DNA of 64,000 bases from Rapana venosa (taxonomy: Eukaryota; Mollusca; Gastropoda; Neogastropoda; Muricidae). Shown one piece after another: positions 54,931 through 64,000 of the stretch. Position 1 is the first letter of the stretch; each line of letters begins with the position of its first letter. Below the pieces are notes generated by a model, which was not told the DNA's origin, ran no database searches, and saw nothing but the letters and a program-made list of their open reading frames with translations. Position numbers and translations under genes: made by a program. The stretch spans positions 15,000,595-15,064,594 of the forward strand of contig CM054158.1 in assembly GCA_028751875.1 (NCBI GenBank). Direction: 5' to 3'.

Positions 54931-55227
54931 TTGCCTTGAGAAACAAAGCCTCGACACAACACCACATTTTAAACACGAAACTACAGCATGAATCTAACAG
55001 AACCATTCGAATTCCGAGTTGGGTGTCCCTAAGACGGCAAACTGTTTGTGTATTGAAAAAGATGTCATCATCGAAAGATGAAAGAGAAATAGAACAATGT
55101 ATAAAGTCAAAGAAATAGAAAATAATAAACACTGTTTGTTCTCCAAAATGGAACTTATCTACACATGATAAATAAATGGGCTCTTTTTGTTCGGGTTGAA
55201 AGTCTGCAGAAATTGTTTGTGAGTGTC
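54931..55227. other. Unassigned sequence
   Basis: A segment at 55133-55175 (CTCCAAAATGGAACTTATCT) resembles 53613-53640, suggesting a dispersed repeat. No gene. Confidence 0.4.
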
Positions 55228-55295
55228 AAGTCAAGTCAAAATTTTTTATCCGTGGTAATTAAAATAAGCAATGCATTTGGGTTTGGTGTTTTTTG
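55228..55295 (-). mobile_element. LINE 3' end with (TTGAC)n tail, inverted copy
   Basis: Reading +, GTCAAGTCAAGTCAAAATTT and TAAGCAATGCATTTGG mirror the 3' UTR and tail of the fragment at 41.4-41.84 kb. Confidence 0.75.
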
Positions 55296-56299
55296 TGGTG
55301 TGGTGTGTGTGTGTGTTTTTTTTGGGGGGTTGTGTGTTTTTGTGTGTGTGTGGGGTTGGGGGGTTTGTTGTTGTGTGTTTTTCCCCACGTGGGTATGTGA
55401 TTTTATGAACAATAAAAATTTACTTGAAACTTTTTACTTGTTACTTATTTTTTTTCAGGGGTGGTGGGGGTTGGGGGGGTGGTTTGGTAATATTTTTGTT
55501 TTTTTTCATTAAAGAAAAAATTTTGTTTTTGTTTTTCAGTTCACCTGCCCTTAACACCCCAGTGCCTCTTTTTTCCCTGCAGTAACTCCCCCAAAAGGGG
55601 TTAGGGGGGAAGGTTTGTTGTTATCAGGCCCGGGTTTAAACACGGTTTTGCTTCCCCCTGTGGTGAAAAATTCCCCCCACAGAAAAGCACCATGAACAAC
55701 AGTGTACGGGAAAAAAAAAAACACTAATCAATAAAATATAAATTGAATGCATGAATCAGCAACAACAACAACAAAAAAGACGAAAGAAAATTAACATAGT
55801 TGATGGGGATTTGGTTTTTTTTTGGTTTTTTTTTGACTGAGTCCCCCCGGTTTTCAGGGTTTAGATTTTTTTTTGGGTATGGGCCGTTTTTTTTTTGGTT
55901 TTTCCCCAAAGGTAGCTGCATTTGACTTTCAGGGGGTAAAAAGCAATTTAAAACAAGCCTTTACTGTTTTAGACAAAGCAAATTTAAAAAAAAATAAAAA
56001 AAAAGCAAAACTTGCAAGGCAGGCCTGTGTTTCCTTAGGCCCCCCACTGCCACATTAAAAAACAACAACAACAACAAAAACCTAGCCCCCATAAAAAATT
56101 TCCAAAGAAAACAAAACAGAAACAAATCAGCGTGGTGGGTGTGTGTGTGTTGTGTTGTTGTTTTGGGGTGTGTGTTGTTTGTGTGTTTTTGTGTGTGTGT
56201 GTTTGTTTTTTGGGGTTGTGTGCGTGGTGGTGGTGTGTTTTGGTTGGGTTTTTTTGTCTGTGTGTGTGCAGATGCGTGGTGTGGGTTTGTGTTATTGTT
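55296..56299. other. Homopolymer-inflated low-quality sequence with TG parts
   Basis: T, G, C and A runs of 4-9 bases succeed each other. TG repeats occur at 55300-55375 and 56135-56290. Opposed ORFs have no domain. Confidence 0.65.
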
Positions 56300-56610
56300 T
56301 TTTTATTTCGAGGATAATGGAATAAGCACCGTGTGATTTTTAATCCAGTCCCGTGTGCATGCACCCCTTTTTAATGTTGGGCATCCATTCCCCCCGGGAA
56401 AAAAAGCCTACTCTTCCCAAAAGCGGAACAGGTTTTAACGTGGGGCAAGATGTTCTGCTGCAGGGATTTCGGTTTTAGTTCATCCAAGGACTTTAAGGGG
56501 GAATGGATCGGCACTGTTGAAAAATTGAGGAAAAAACCCTTCCAAAAAGAATCGAACCGGGTCAGAGATCCGGGGCGCTACGAACGCGCTTCTCTCTTTT
56601 AACCACAGGT
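56300..56610 (-). mobile_element. SINE B, near full-length, corrupted
   Basis: CGAGGATAATGGAATAAGCA, TAATCCAGTCCCGTGTGCAT, AAAGCCTACTCTTCCCAAAA, ACAGGTTTTAACGTGGGGCA, then GAATCGAACCGGGTCAGAG (reverse B box) and the head near 56600. Missing or added bases at homopolymers. Confidence 0.82.
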
Positions 56611-56617
56611 ATCCCCC

Positions 56618-56691
56618 CCCGCGCGCGCGCGTGGTGTGTGTAGCACGTCCCCGCGCGCGCGCGCGCGTTTTGCGGCCCGGGGGGGTGTGTG

Positions 56692-56728
<37 letters not shown>

Positions 56729-57100
56729 GGTGTGGTGTGGGGAGAGAGAGAGAGAAGGGGGGGGAGAGGGGGGGATGGGAGGGGGGAGAGATAGATGAGG
56801 AGAGGATGATGAGAAGATAAGTTTTGTGAGATAGAAGGTGTATTGTCGTAGTTTGTGGAGGAGATGTGGAGAGGATGACTGTATAGAGTTGAGGAGAGAC
56901 TTTTTTTGAGAGGTAGATAGGACGTTGGAGAGAGCGGTGTGACTCGTGAGAATTGAGATGGAGTTGTGTGATTGTCGAGGGGGATGGTGAGTGTAGAGGA
57001 GTGGTGAGAAAGGACAGACAGGGCAGAGGCAGGAAAGACAACTGAAACAGAGCACCGAGACAGTCAGACAGCAGGGCAGACTGACAGACAGACAGGCAGG
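56618..57100. repeat. CG/TG dinucleotide tracts followed by GA-rich sequence
   Basis: CGCGCGCGCGTGG and CGCGCGCGCGCGCG at 56620-56670, TG to 56740, then GAGAG/GGGA-rich sequence to about 57100. Confidence 0.88.
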
Positions 57101-57360
57101 GAGACAGTAAAGTGAGGTAAAATAGAGGCTTTTACGCCTACACGCAAAGAATAACCAGGCATACCATGGGCTCCCTAAACTTATCATATTAAAGAAGGAG
57201 CATTGTTATAACTGCCTGAAACTAACTTCGTGGTATGAAAAAGTTATATCATAAAGATGTGTAAGTGTGTGCGTTCGTGCGTGTGTGCGTCGCGTAGCAG
57301 CGTGCCGTTGTTGCGCGTGCTGTGTATGTGTGTGGTGTTTTTAGGGTTGTGAGGGAGTGA
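57101..57360. other. Unassigned sequence with TG/CG stretches
   Basis: TGCGTGTG-type sequence at 57265-57345. No gene. Confidence 0.4.
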
Positions 57361-57600
57361 GACAGTCAGACTAGGACAAAAAGCAGAGGAGAGGAGAGTG
57401 GAGGAGACTGAGAGGGAGAGGAGAGATTGATCGACGAGAGGAAGGGCGAGTGTTTCTCGTATGTTGCTGATTTATGAGAGAGTGAAGATGATGGATGATG
57501 AGAGACAAGAGAGAGATAGAGAAAGACGGAAATGATTGAGATGGACAGTGACTGACACATAGACACAGTCCAGACAGACAGAGAAACTAGAGAACGCTGG
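57361..57600. repeat. GA-rich low-complexity block
   Basis: GAGAGGAG/GAGAGA with GATGAT, comparable to the CT-rich block at 47-48 kb in reverse. Confidence 0.7.
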
Positions 57601-57835
57601 GGATCAGATGTGGTGTATCTGCAGCTACATAACGTCATTATTGTTTGTTCAAATCGCGTTGTCCTGGCTTTGGCATCCCATTATGTACCGTTGTTAATAT
57701 TTTGTTTTTTCCCATTCTCCTCCACCCTCCCCCCCCCACCACTACCCCCACGCCCACCTACACACATAAACACACTTTGTAATATCAACATGATTACAGT
57801 TAATAACGTTTTGCATGCCTTGAGGCCCCAACGGG
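57601..57835. other. Unassigned sequence
   Basis: C-rich at 57720-57765. Nothing recognised. Confidence 0.4.
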
Positions 57836-57935
57836 CAACACTCTCACACACACACCACTCACACACACACACACCACACACCACACAACACACACTCACC
57901 ACAACACACACTCTCACACACACACACACTACCTC
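57836..57935. repeat. (CA)n tract with CTCA interruptions
   Basis: Imperfect CA array. Confidence 0.93.
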
Positions 57936-58689
57936 TGATCTCTTCTTATCTCGCTCGGCTCGCTCGCTCACTAGCTCTATCTCTAGATAGCGATAGATGA
58001 TTATAAACTCACGTTACAAATCCCACGCTCTAAACCTAAACTCACCAGGATGCCACCCACCCCGGAACCACCACCCCTACCCCAAAGAACAAAAAAATAA
58101 CACAAACAAAGCAACAACAAAAACCCAAGTCCCCCAAAGAACGAAAAAATCAAAATCAGAAACAACAAAAAAAAACAGATTTGAATATCTTCTCCCGCTT
58201 GAGACTTATTGTAGTCTACAGCAACAAAACAAAAACAATAACCACAAACAAACACAATAACATACTGCAACGCATCAAACAGACAACAACACCAACAATA
58301 AACAACAGCAACACCAACAACAACGACATGAGATCACAGTTTCGCATACATAAACAAGGTTACACTTACAGCACTGATTGGTGGTTTCATCCACGCTGAG
58401 GCTGAGTCGAGTTTGCCTTGGGTTTATGAGGTCAAGGACAGAGTGGGGAACTTGCACCGTTCTTTCTCAACGCAGGAACCTTGGTTTCTAGCGTGTAAGC
58501 CTCACTCCCCACGATCCTGCTGACCCTTCCATGGCAGAGGTAGTACCTTTGTGCCAGGTATATACCCCCCTCCTCCCCTGCCCAATAATTATTCCTCCCG
58601 CCCCATGGGGAGGGGAGTGGGTGGTTGGGGTGGGGGTGGGAGGGAGGGGTGGGGAGCTTTTCCTTTAAATAACAACCCACTTTCTGCAA
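57936..58689. other. Unassigned sequence, CAA-rich in part
   Basis: ACAACAA/AAAAC runs at 58080-58325 and G-rich at 58610-58660. No gene recognised. Confidence 0.4.
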
Positions 58690-59055
58690 CCTCTTATCTC
58701 TGCCAAACTATCTTCACCTGTACAATCCATCCGGTTCCACTTCGTTCAAGCTGCGGATACTCTGTGCTTCCGAAACATTGAGAGTTCGAGCAAAGCACTG
58801 TTGGCGTTCGCTCTTCTCTGTCTGTGTGTGGTCCATTCCATTTGGAATGGCCTCCCTTGTCCTCGCAAAGGCATACTTTCGATACTTCTAAATCCGCTCA
58901 TAAACATTTATGTCCTTACTAAAATCTTCCCTTCTCATTATCTAATCCATACATTTTCAGCGGGCCATCCCCATCTCCTATAACGTGTTTAGGCATGCTC
59001 GGTGTGTGTTGTCGTGTGTGCGTCTGTGTGTGTGTGTTGTGTGTGTGTAGATATG

Positions 59056-59089
<34 letters not shown>

Positions 59090-59220
59090 TATTTGATTGA
59101 TATCTTTTTATTTCATTCATGAATGATTGCATAAGTGTGAATGATTTGAATGTAAGCCCTTTGATTTGTTCCTTTGCAAGATTCAGCGCTATATGAATTC
59201 CACACATTCTTCTTCTTCTT
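58690..59220 (+). pseudogene. L2-like LINE: C-terminal coding remnant and complete 3' end
   Basis: Frames at 58715-58900 read VPLRSSCGYSVLP and IPFGMASLVLAKA / FHLEWPPLS, with the HTFDTSKSAHKHL segment, the decayed C-terminus of L2-type ORF2. A TG tract follows at 59000-59088, then GCAAGATTCAGCGCTATATG and AATTCCACAC, with (TTC)n in place of the usual (ATT)n tail. This ties the repeated 3' end seen elsewhere to an L2-like coding region. Confidence 0.72.
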
Positions 59221-59484
59221 CTTGGTTGTTGTTGTGATTAAATGATGTGATAGAATGTCCTCTAATCTTATCTATGTATCTCTCTCTCTCTACCTTATCT
59301 TCTCTATCTCTTCCATTTCTCAGATAAAGGGCTGAGGTTTACGTGGATGAGGATGTTTGGGCTACGTGATCGTGTGTTGTTGTTTTTTACTTTTGTATAA
59401 GTCACATTCTGACTTCTGTCTAAACAGGTCATCAGTATACATGCGACTTTTATGCTTGTTTGGGATGGTATTTTGTTTCGGTTT
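59221..59484. other. Unassigned sequence
   Basis: A short CT tract at 59278-59320. Nothing else. Confidence 0.4.
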
Positions 59485-59625
59485 TTTTTACATCCGTACT
59501 TCACAGCTCGAATGGCCTACTGTTCGGAAAGGCAGAACAGGCTTTAACGTGTGCTAAAGATGTTCTGTGTGTATTCACATACAGTATAGGGCCTCAGTTT
59601 CTGGTCTCCTCCCGTAGGATTCTTT
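59485..59625 (-). mobile_element. SINE B, internal fragment
   Basis: TTTTTTTTACATCCGTACTT, AATGGCCTACTGTTCGGAAA, GGCTTTAACGTGTGCTAAAG, then GGGCCTCAGTTTCTGGTCTC. The segment between GTAC and AATGG is deleted. Confidence 0.82.
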
Positions 59626-60407
59626 TTCTACAACTGTCTTTCCCTGATTTGCTTTCTTGTTTCCATGAGCTCTTTATGTGATTAAATGCCCTTTGCTCAT
59701 CACTTTGATGAACTGTTACAAGTTTTTGTTCTTTTGTTTCTTGCTTTTGTACATACAAAGGGCAAAACTGTTTGAATCAATTCACAACATTTACTAAATG
59801 CGATGATAGAACACTTTTGCATAAATAAAACAAATATATGCCTATTACAAGTGAAGACTGGCAGGGTAATGAAAGAGAGAAAAGTAAGTGTGGCTATGTG
59901 TGTTGGTGTCAGTCTTTGTCTGCATAAAAAATAAAAGTTACCTTGGTTTGACATCTCTCGTGAAAAAAGTTAGTGTTTATTCAACCCCCCAAAAAGCAAC
60001 ACAAACCCCAAGCACAGAAGAACAAAGCACAGAGACAAACCAACTCTCCACAAAAACTGCTGCTGGTCGGTTAAAGCTACAGTCCCTAAAGCAGATCACT
60101 CTTTTAGGACTCTACTACAGCCAAACCAAATCAAACCAAACCACCACAATCAACCAAAACTTTAACCAAAAGCATTCAACCATAGAAACAATCAAGCTTA
60201 TAGAGCAAAACAAGGCCTTATGCTTCTATTCCAGACTGAGCCTTAAGTATAAACATTTAAGGACCAGGCAGAACAACAAGATTAAAGCAATTGACATGAT
60301 GCGGCAAACAAAAAAGCAGACGTGATATGTTTCTCAAGGCTTGTGATTGCAGTCTTACTGTCGGCCATCCATTGGCAATGTTTTGCAACCATTAGCCTGA
60401 CGCCATA
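59626..60407. other. Unassigned sequence
   Basis: A + frame at 59960-60325 is open and Thr/Asn/Gln/Lys-rich. The ACCAAA/AAACC composition explains it and no family is recognised. Confidence 0.45.
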
Positions 60408-60671
60408 ATGGATGACACCTCCCTCCCTGTGTTGATCCAGTTAGCAGACGTCCCCACGTCCTTCCGGCTTATATGTGTAGAGTTTGTGCGGGACAATGGC
60501 AGCTCTGTTGCTGATAAGATTTATAAACACAGCCAGAACAGAGGAGACTGTGGCGGCAGTTATTGTGGTTGTAGAAAAGCTTGCCTTTTTGCCATGGAAA
60601 AGTCAGTCTTATTGAAATTCGGGCTGCTCTATTCAAGGAGATGTATTTTCCACCATTCTTTCTTTTCTTGA
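60408..60671 (+). CDS. Hypothetical short ORF or first exon, unrecognised
   Basis: The ATG in ACGCCATAATGG opens 87 codons. The first 45 or so have balanced, non-repetitive composition (LPVLIQLADVPTSFRLICVE, then DNGSSVADKIYKH), unlike surrounding noise. The C-terminal half is Cys- and Phe-rich and may be intronic read-through. No domain, signal peptide or splice site settles it. It lies between low-complexity DNA and unassigned sequence, so this is a weak candidate only. Confidence 0.2.
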   Translation: MDDTSLPVLIQLADVPTSFRLICVEFVRDNGSSVADKIYKHSQNRGDCGGSYCGCRKACLFAMEKSVLLKFGLLYSRRCIFHHSFFS

Positions 60672-61494
60672 TGTGATTCTCCCACAAATGTGTGGACATC
60701 AGATTACCTGGAACACTTTTATTTTAGCACCATTTCATTTGAAAGTGTAGGGGTAAATGAAAACCGGAACCAGCACAAAACCACTGAACCATGAACAACT
60801 TATGTGTGTGGCACTTTTGCACAGGGCCAGCAGGACAGTCCATCACAGTGGGGGACTGAGTGGGGGATTTACAACATAAAAGAGAAAGTGTTGGGGATAA
60901 ACACAATTTCTTTTATTCCATGCTGATAAGATTTCTGTTGATTGCAGAATCCAGTTGTTTGGTGATCTAGGGATTATTGGCACAATGCAAAAAATGATTG
61001 GTTTGTTGTTTAAATGTGGCTTTTTTCCCTTCTTTTCTTTTCTTCTGCGATCAAACTAGGTGACTGACTAGTAGCATTTTAGACAGGATGGACAGATAGG
61101 TAACTCCAAGTGACAACACTAGGCTTACAACAAGAAAGGTTTATGGTGGCAAGTGAGAAAGAGAATTCTCTTTTACAGATCTGATTAAAAATAACCATTA
61201 TTACATGTAAATAACTTAACAAAAGGATTCTTGAATGGGAATAGTAGTTGATAGTCACAATTTATTTTTCCTAGTACTCTCAGTTGTATTTTATGCAATT
61301 TACATTGGGCAAGAATAAGTAAAATAATACAGTGGTGCTGAATTAGGGTTGGTACATTGTAGTGAATCAAAGCTTTTATAACAAGAAAGCTTAGTGAAAG
61401 TCAAACAGGTCTCTGGAATCCCCCCGGGTGGGTAAGTTTATGTACCCTTGTTGTTGGAGTGTTGAGCTTGTGATCTGACAGTTTTCAATCTGAC
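60672..61494. other. Unassigned sequence
   Basis: No family or gene recognised. Confidence 0.4.
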
Positions 61495-61680
61495 AGATCC
61501 ACATGTTAAATCCTGTTCCCTTTTCATAAGAGCAAGGCCATGTTGTGGCGATTGGGAACAGATGACGACTTTACAAAAACCTATATACATGCAGGGGCTT
61601 TGATGTAAGAAAGCACATTAGTGCTTCTATCCTTATCCCTTGATATAAAAAATAAATATACAATAAAATAAATAAAACAG
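61495..61680 (+). mobile_element. SINE B, 3' half
   Basis: CACATGTTAAATCCTGTTCC, ACTTTACAAAAACCTATATA, AGCACATTAGTGCTTCTATC and an AATAAATA tail. Confidence 0.85.
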
Positions 61681-61689
61681 TCTGGTTCG

Positions 61690-61925
61690 AGTTACCACCA
61701 AGACACCATGTAGGTATGTTTCCCCCTGGATGTTACAATCAGGAACTGACTATACTCCCCTCCTAAACGTCCTTCCTATATACTATAAATCAAGGTTCCA
61801 TATGTGGACAGTACACAGACATCTTGTGCACATGTTAAAATCACTTTTGCCTTTCAGCGAAAAGGCAGTAATTGTCTGCTGGTAGACTGAATGTCAAATA
61901 AAAAAAAGATAAATGCATGCACACT
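61690..61925 (+). mobile_element. SINE B, diverged copy
   Basis: CTGGTTCGAGTTACCACC (B-box region), CCCTGGATGTTACAATCAGG, TACTATAAATCAAGGTTCCA, CTTGTGCACATGTTAAAATC, GGTAGACTGAATGTC, ATGCATGCACACTGGTGTC. It lacks the final GTGCTTATTCC part. Confidence 0.75.
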
Positions 61926-61936
61926 GGTGTCATATT

Positions 61937-63710
61937 TAATAATAATAATATATGGAATTTATATAGCGCTGAATCTTGTAAAAAACAAACAAATCGAAGC
62001 GCTTGCACTCAATCATTTACAGGCATGCAACTCTCCTTAAACATAATGAGAAATCCTATGCCGCGCGCACTACGCACGACACAAGCAGCACACACATACA
62101 CACACACACACACTCACACACACACACACACACAAACACACACCCCACCACAAACACACACAAACACACGAAAAACTCCTTAGACGGTGAAAGATGCTGT
62201 TTGAAAATTAGGTGACAGATATGTGGGGGGAAAGTCTAGGTAGGAATAAGTTGTGTTTTGAGGCGGATTTGAAGGAAATCAAGTGAAGCTTTTGACGAAG
62301 TGAAATGAGGGAGGTCTTCCAGGTGGATGGACCAGAGAACAGAGTTGGAGCCACGGCCAACAGTGGTTTGTATGAATCTGGTGTTCGAAAGCACAAAGTA
62401 TCTGCGGCTGAACGAAGGGAACGGGATGGAGTGTACAGGTGAAAGCTGTTACAGAGATAAGAGGGGTGCAGATTTGTGGAGACATTTGAAACAGAGGTAT
62501 TGATTTTATACTGCAGTCTTTGTGAGGACTGGCAACCAGTGAAGAGTCGCAGAAGAGGAGTGATGTGTCAGATTTTTTCTTTCTTAGGACCAGTCGAGCT
62601 GCGCAGAGTTTTGTTTTTTATGCGTTGAAGAGAGTGGATAGATGATGCTGGTGGCAGCCAAAGAGATTACGTAGTCTAAAAGTGAAAAGATAAGAGATTT
62701 GGACAAGTTGGAAGTTGCAACAGTGGACAGATACTTGCGAATCGCGCTTACGCGCCGTAATTGAACTGATTGTAGCTAGACTGGGCAGGTCTGGGTGATG
62801 ATTTTTTCAATAGAGAGTGTGTTGTCATGAATCTACTCCTAAATACTTCCACAGAGTGGACAAAGGAACTGACGTATTTGCCGAATTCTATTGAAGTTTT
62901 GTGATAGAGGAATAGTTTATGTTGGGTCACTATGATCATGCTTCGGTTTTTCGGGCATTAAGTTGTAACTTGTCTGTTCATCCTGTTTTGAATGTCTTGA
63001 AGGCAGTTAGGACATAATTTGTCAATGAGGGAAGGCAAGTTTCACAGTATCGCTCTGCACTGTAGTTGAGTATCATCGGCATAGGAAATGATGATCAATA
63101 GGGTGGGTGTTTATTATATGTGAGAGTGGAGCAGTGTATGGATTAAGAGAACAGGGCAGATCTGAGCCCCTGCGGGACTCCACATTCCATTTTGAAAGTT
63201 TTGATGGAATTTTGTTTACAATAACTTTCTGAAACGGTCTGTGAGGTATGAAGTACAACAGGTGAGGGTGCTGTGCCATTAATACCAACGTATTTTGGAG
63301 GCTGAAGAAAATGCGAGAAGAAGAATTGAGTGAATCTATGGTATCAAGCTGCAGATAAGTCAAGAAGAGTGAGGAGGGAGATTTTTCCTGCATCAGAAGC
63401 AAGTAGAAGTGTATCTAAAGTATGGACTAGGGTGGTTTCGGTGCTGTGGTTGGGGCGATAGGCAGACTGAAAAGTGGGAAGACAGATCATTGGAATGAAG
63501 GTGACTGTTGAGCTGTTTGAGAACAACTTTTTCTAGTACTTTAGAGATAAAGGGTAAGTTTGAGACAGGCCTATAATTCTTCAGAATGTTGGGATCGAGG
63601 TCGTGCTTTTTCAGTAGAGGTGTGACTATTGCTGTTTTAAGAGCTGATGGAAAATTTCCTGACTGAAGAGATGAGTTTACTATTTTAGTGATAATAGGCA
63701 CAATTTAGAC
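61937..63710 (-). pseudogene. L2-like LINE, 5'-truncated, reverse transcriptase to 3' end
   Basis: On the - strand, in shifting frames: NYRPVSNLPFISKVLEKVV (about 63560), FQSAYRPNHSTETTLVHT (about 63450), LLDLSAA at motif A (about 63350), LTAPLSHII-type sequence near motif B, and SYADDTQLQ at motif C (63062-63090). SVEVFRSRF and the SLRQKLHLISFKSASKHNLF terminus (about 62270) follow. The 3' UTR contains (CA)n at 62091-62170 and ends GATTCAGCGCTATATAAATT, CCAT, (ATT)n at 61937. At least four frame changes make it inactive. It is the best copy for linking this 3' end to L2-type coding sequence. Confidence 0.82.
62089..62170. repeat. (CA)n tract inside the L2-like 3' UTR
   Basis: CA repeats with CTCA and CCCCACC interruptions, about 150 bp from the element's 3' end. 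Confidence 0.95.
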
Positions 63711-63850
63711 ACCATCCCCCAAGTTGTTTGAATACGGCTACCTTCATGGCATGCAAAAACAGTCCATGTGTGCAAAATCTCACCATTGATGAACTCTGCA
63801 GCTCTAGCTGAGGAACAAAACACAACAACCAACAAAACCAAACCAAAACT
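63711..63850 (+). mobile_element. Repeat C copy
   Basis: CCAAGTTGTTTGAATACGGC, ACCTTCATGGCATGCAAAAA, then CTCACCATTGATGAACTCTG, CAGCTCTAGCTGAGGAAC and an ACAACAACC-rich tail. It abuts the 5' end of the truncated L2-like element. Confidence 0.8.
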
Positions 63851-64000
63851 AAACCTCCTCCCCAAAAAACAGGTCACTAGGTTAAAGATAGCCTCAAATG
63901 GAATATTCTAAGGCCAGTCTTCATAAAATACAAACAACTTTATGTGATAATGTTGTGCAAGGTTCAATAAGCAGGTTTTTGTTTTTAATTGTGTTTGAAA
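63851..64000. other. Unassigned sequence at window end
   Basis: No recognisable feature. Confidence 0.4.

Noticed and set aside
59888..60325. 145-codon + strand ORF
   Set aside because: Gln/Asn/Thr/Lys-rich from ACCAAA/AAACC composition; no family match that I know.

Overview
This is repeat-dominated eukaryotic nuclear DNA. It has intron-scale spacing, very many (CA)n/(TG)n tracts, several non-LTR retrotransposon (LINE) lineages, at least five dispersed Pol III-type or unclassified short repeat families, several tandem arrays and two scaffold gaps of exactly 500 N. The mix of RTE-like, L2-like, Rex1/CR1-like and a further LINE type with dense tRNA-headed SINEs fits a lophotrochozoan, most likely a gastropod mollusc. 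That assignment is inference, because no ribosomal or mitochondrial marker is present. Nothing looks bacterial, viral or CRISPR-like.

Host coding signal is sparse. Two blocks at about 4.9 and 5.6 kb on the + strand match conserved segments of the AMMECR1 domain and are probably exons of one gene. A 275-residue ORF on the - strand at 19.35-20.18 kb is a PARP-type ADP-ribosyltransferase catalytic domain. It keeps the HG motif, but the position normally held by the catalytic tyrosine is a cysteine. A coiled-coil/basic ORF at 14.9-15.2 kb (-) and a short ORF at 60.4 kb (+) are weak candidates.

Layout. 0-5 kb: pyrimidine tracts, a nested pair of SINEs, TG tracts, a degraded 1.2-kb tandem array and the first AMMECR1 exon. 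5-12 kb: the second AMMECR1 exon, a degenerate 60-bp satellite, SINE pieces and a decayed Rex1/CR1-like LINE (8.7-11.35 kb). 12-16 kb: homopolymer-inflated, probably poorly polished sequence with SINEs, then a gap. 16.5-24.5 kb: microsatellites, LINE 3' ends, the PARP-like gene and a cluster of family B SINEs. 24.58-27.85 kb: a near-complete, apparently young RTE-like LINE whose 5' third is inverted, with a 12-bp target-site duplication, the structure expected from twin priming. 28-38 kb: SINEs, two large inverted repeats, a second gap, a 2.3-kb minisatellite invaded by a SINE, another RTE fragment and a 42-bp minisatellite. 38-48 kb: LINE 3' pieces, TG-rich DNA and a CT-rich block. 48.4-51.9 kb: a decayed LINE ORF2 interrupted by a tRNA-headed SINE. 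52-64 kb: AT-rich DNA, a SINE-in-SINE insertion, another homopolymer-inflated block and two L2-like LINE remnants.

Family names used here are descriptive. SINE A has a tRNA-like head followed by a 5S-rRNA-like segment. SINE B has a tRNA-like head with A and B boxes and ends near GCACATGAGTGCTTATTCC. Repeat C carries GAGCTCTAGCCGAGGAAC. SINE D and SINE E are single tRNA-headed copies. The main observations are the inverted RTE, the tRNA/5S chimeric SINE, CA/TG tracts at a near-constant distance from five L2-like 3' ends, the cysteine-substituted PARP-like protein, and several nested or palindromic repeat arrangements.
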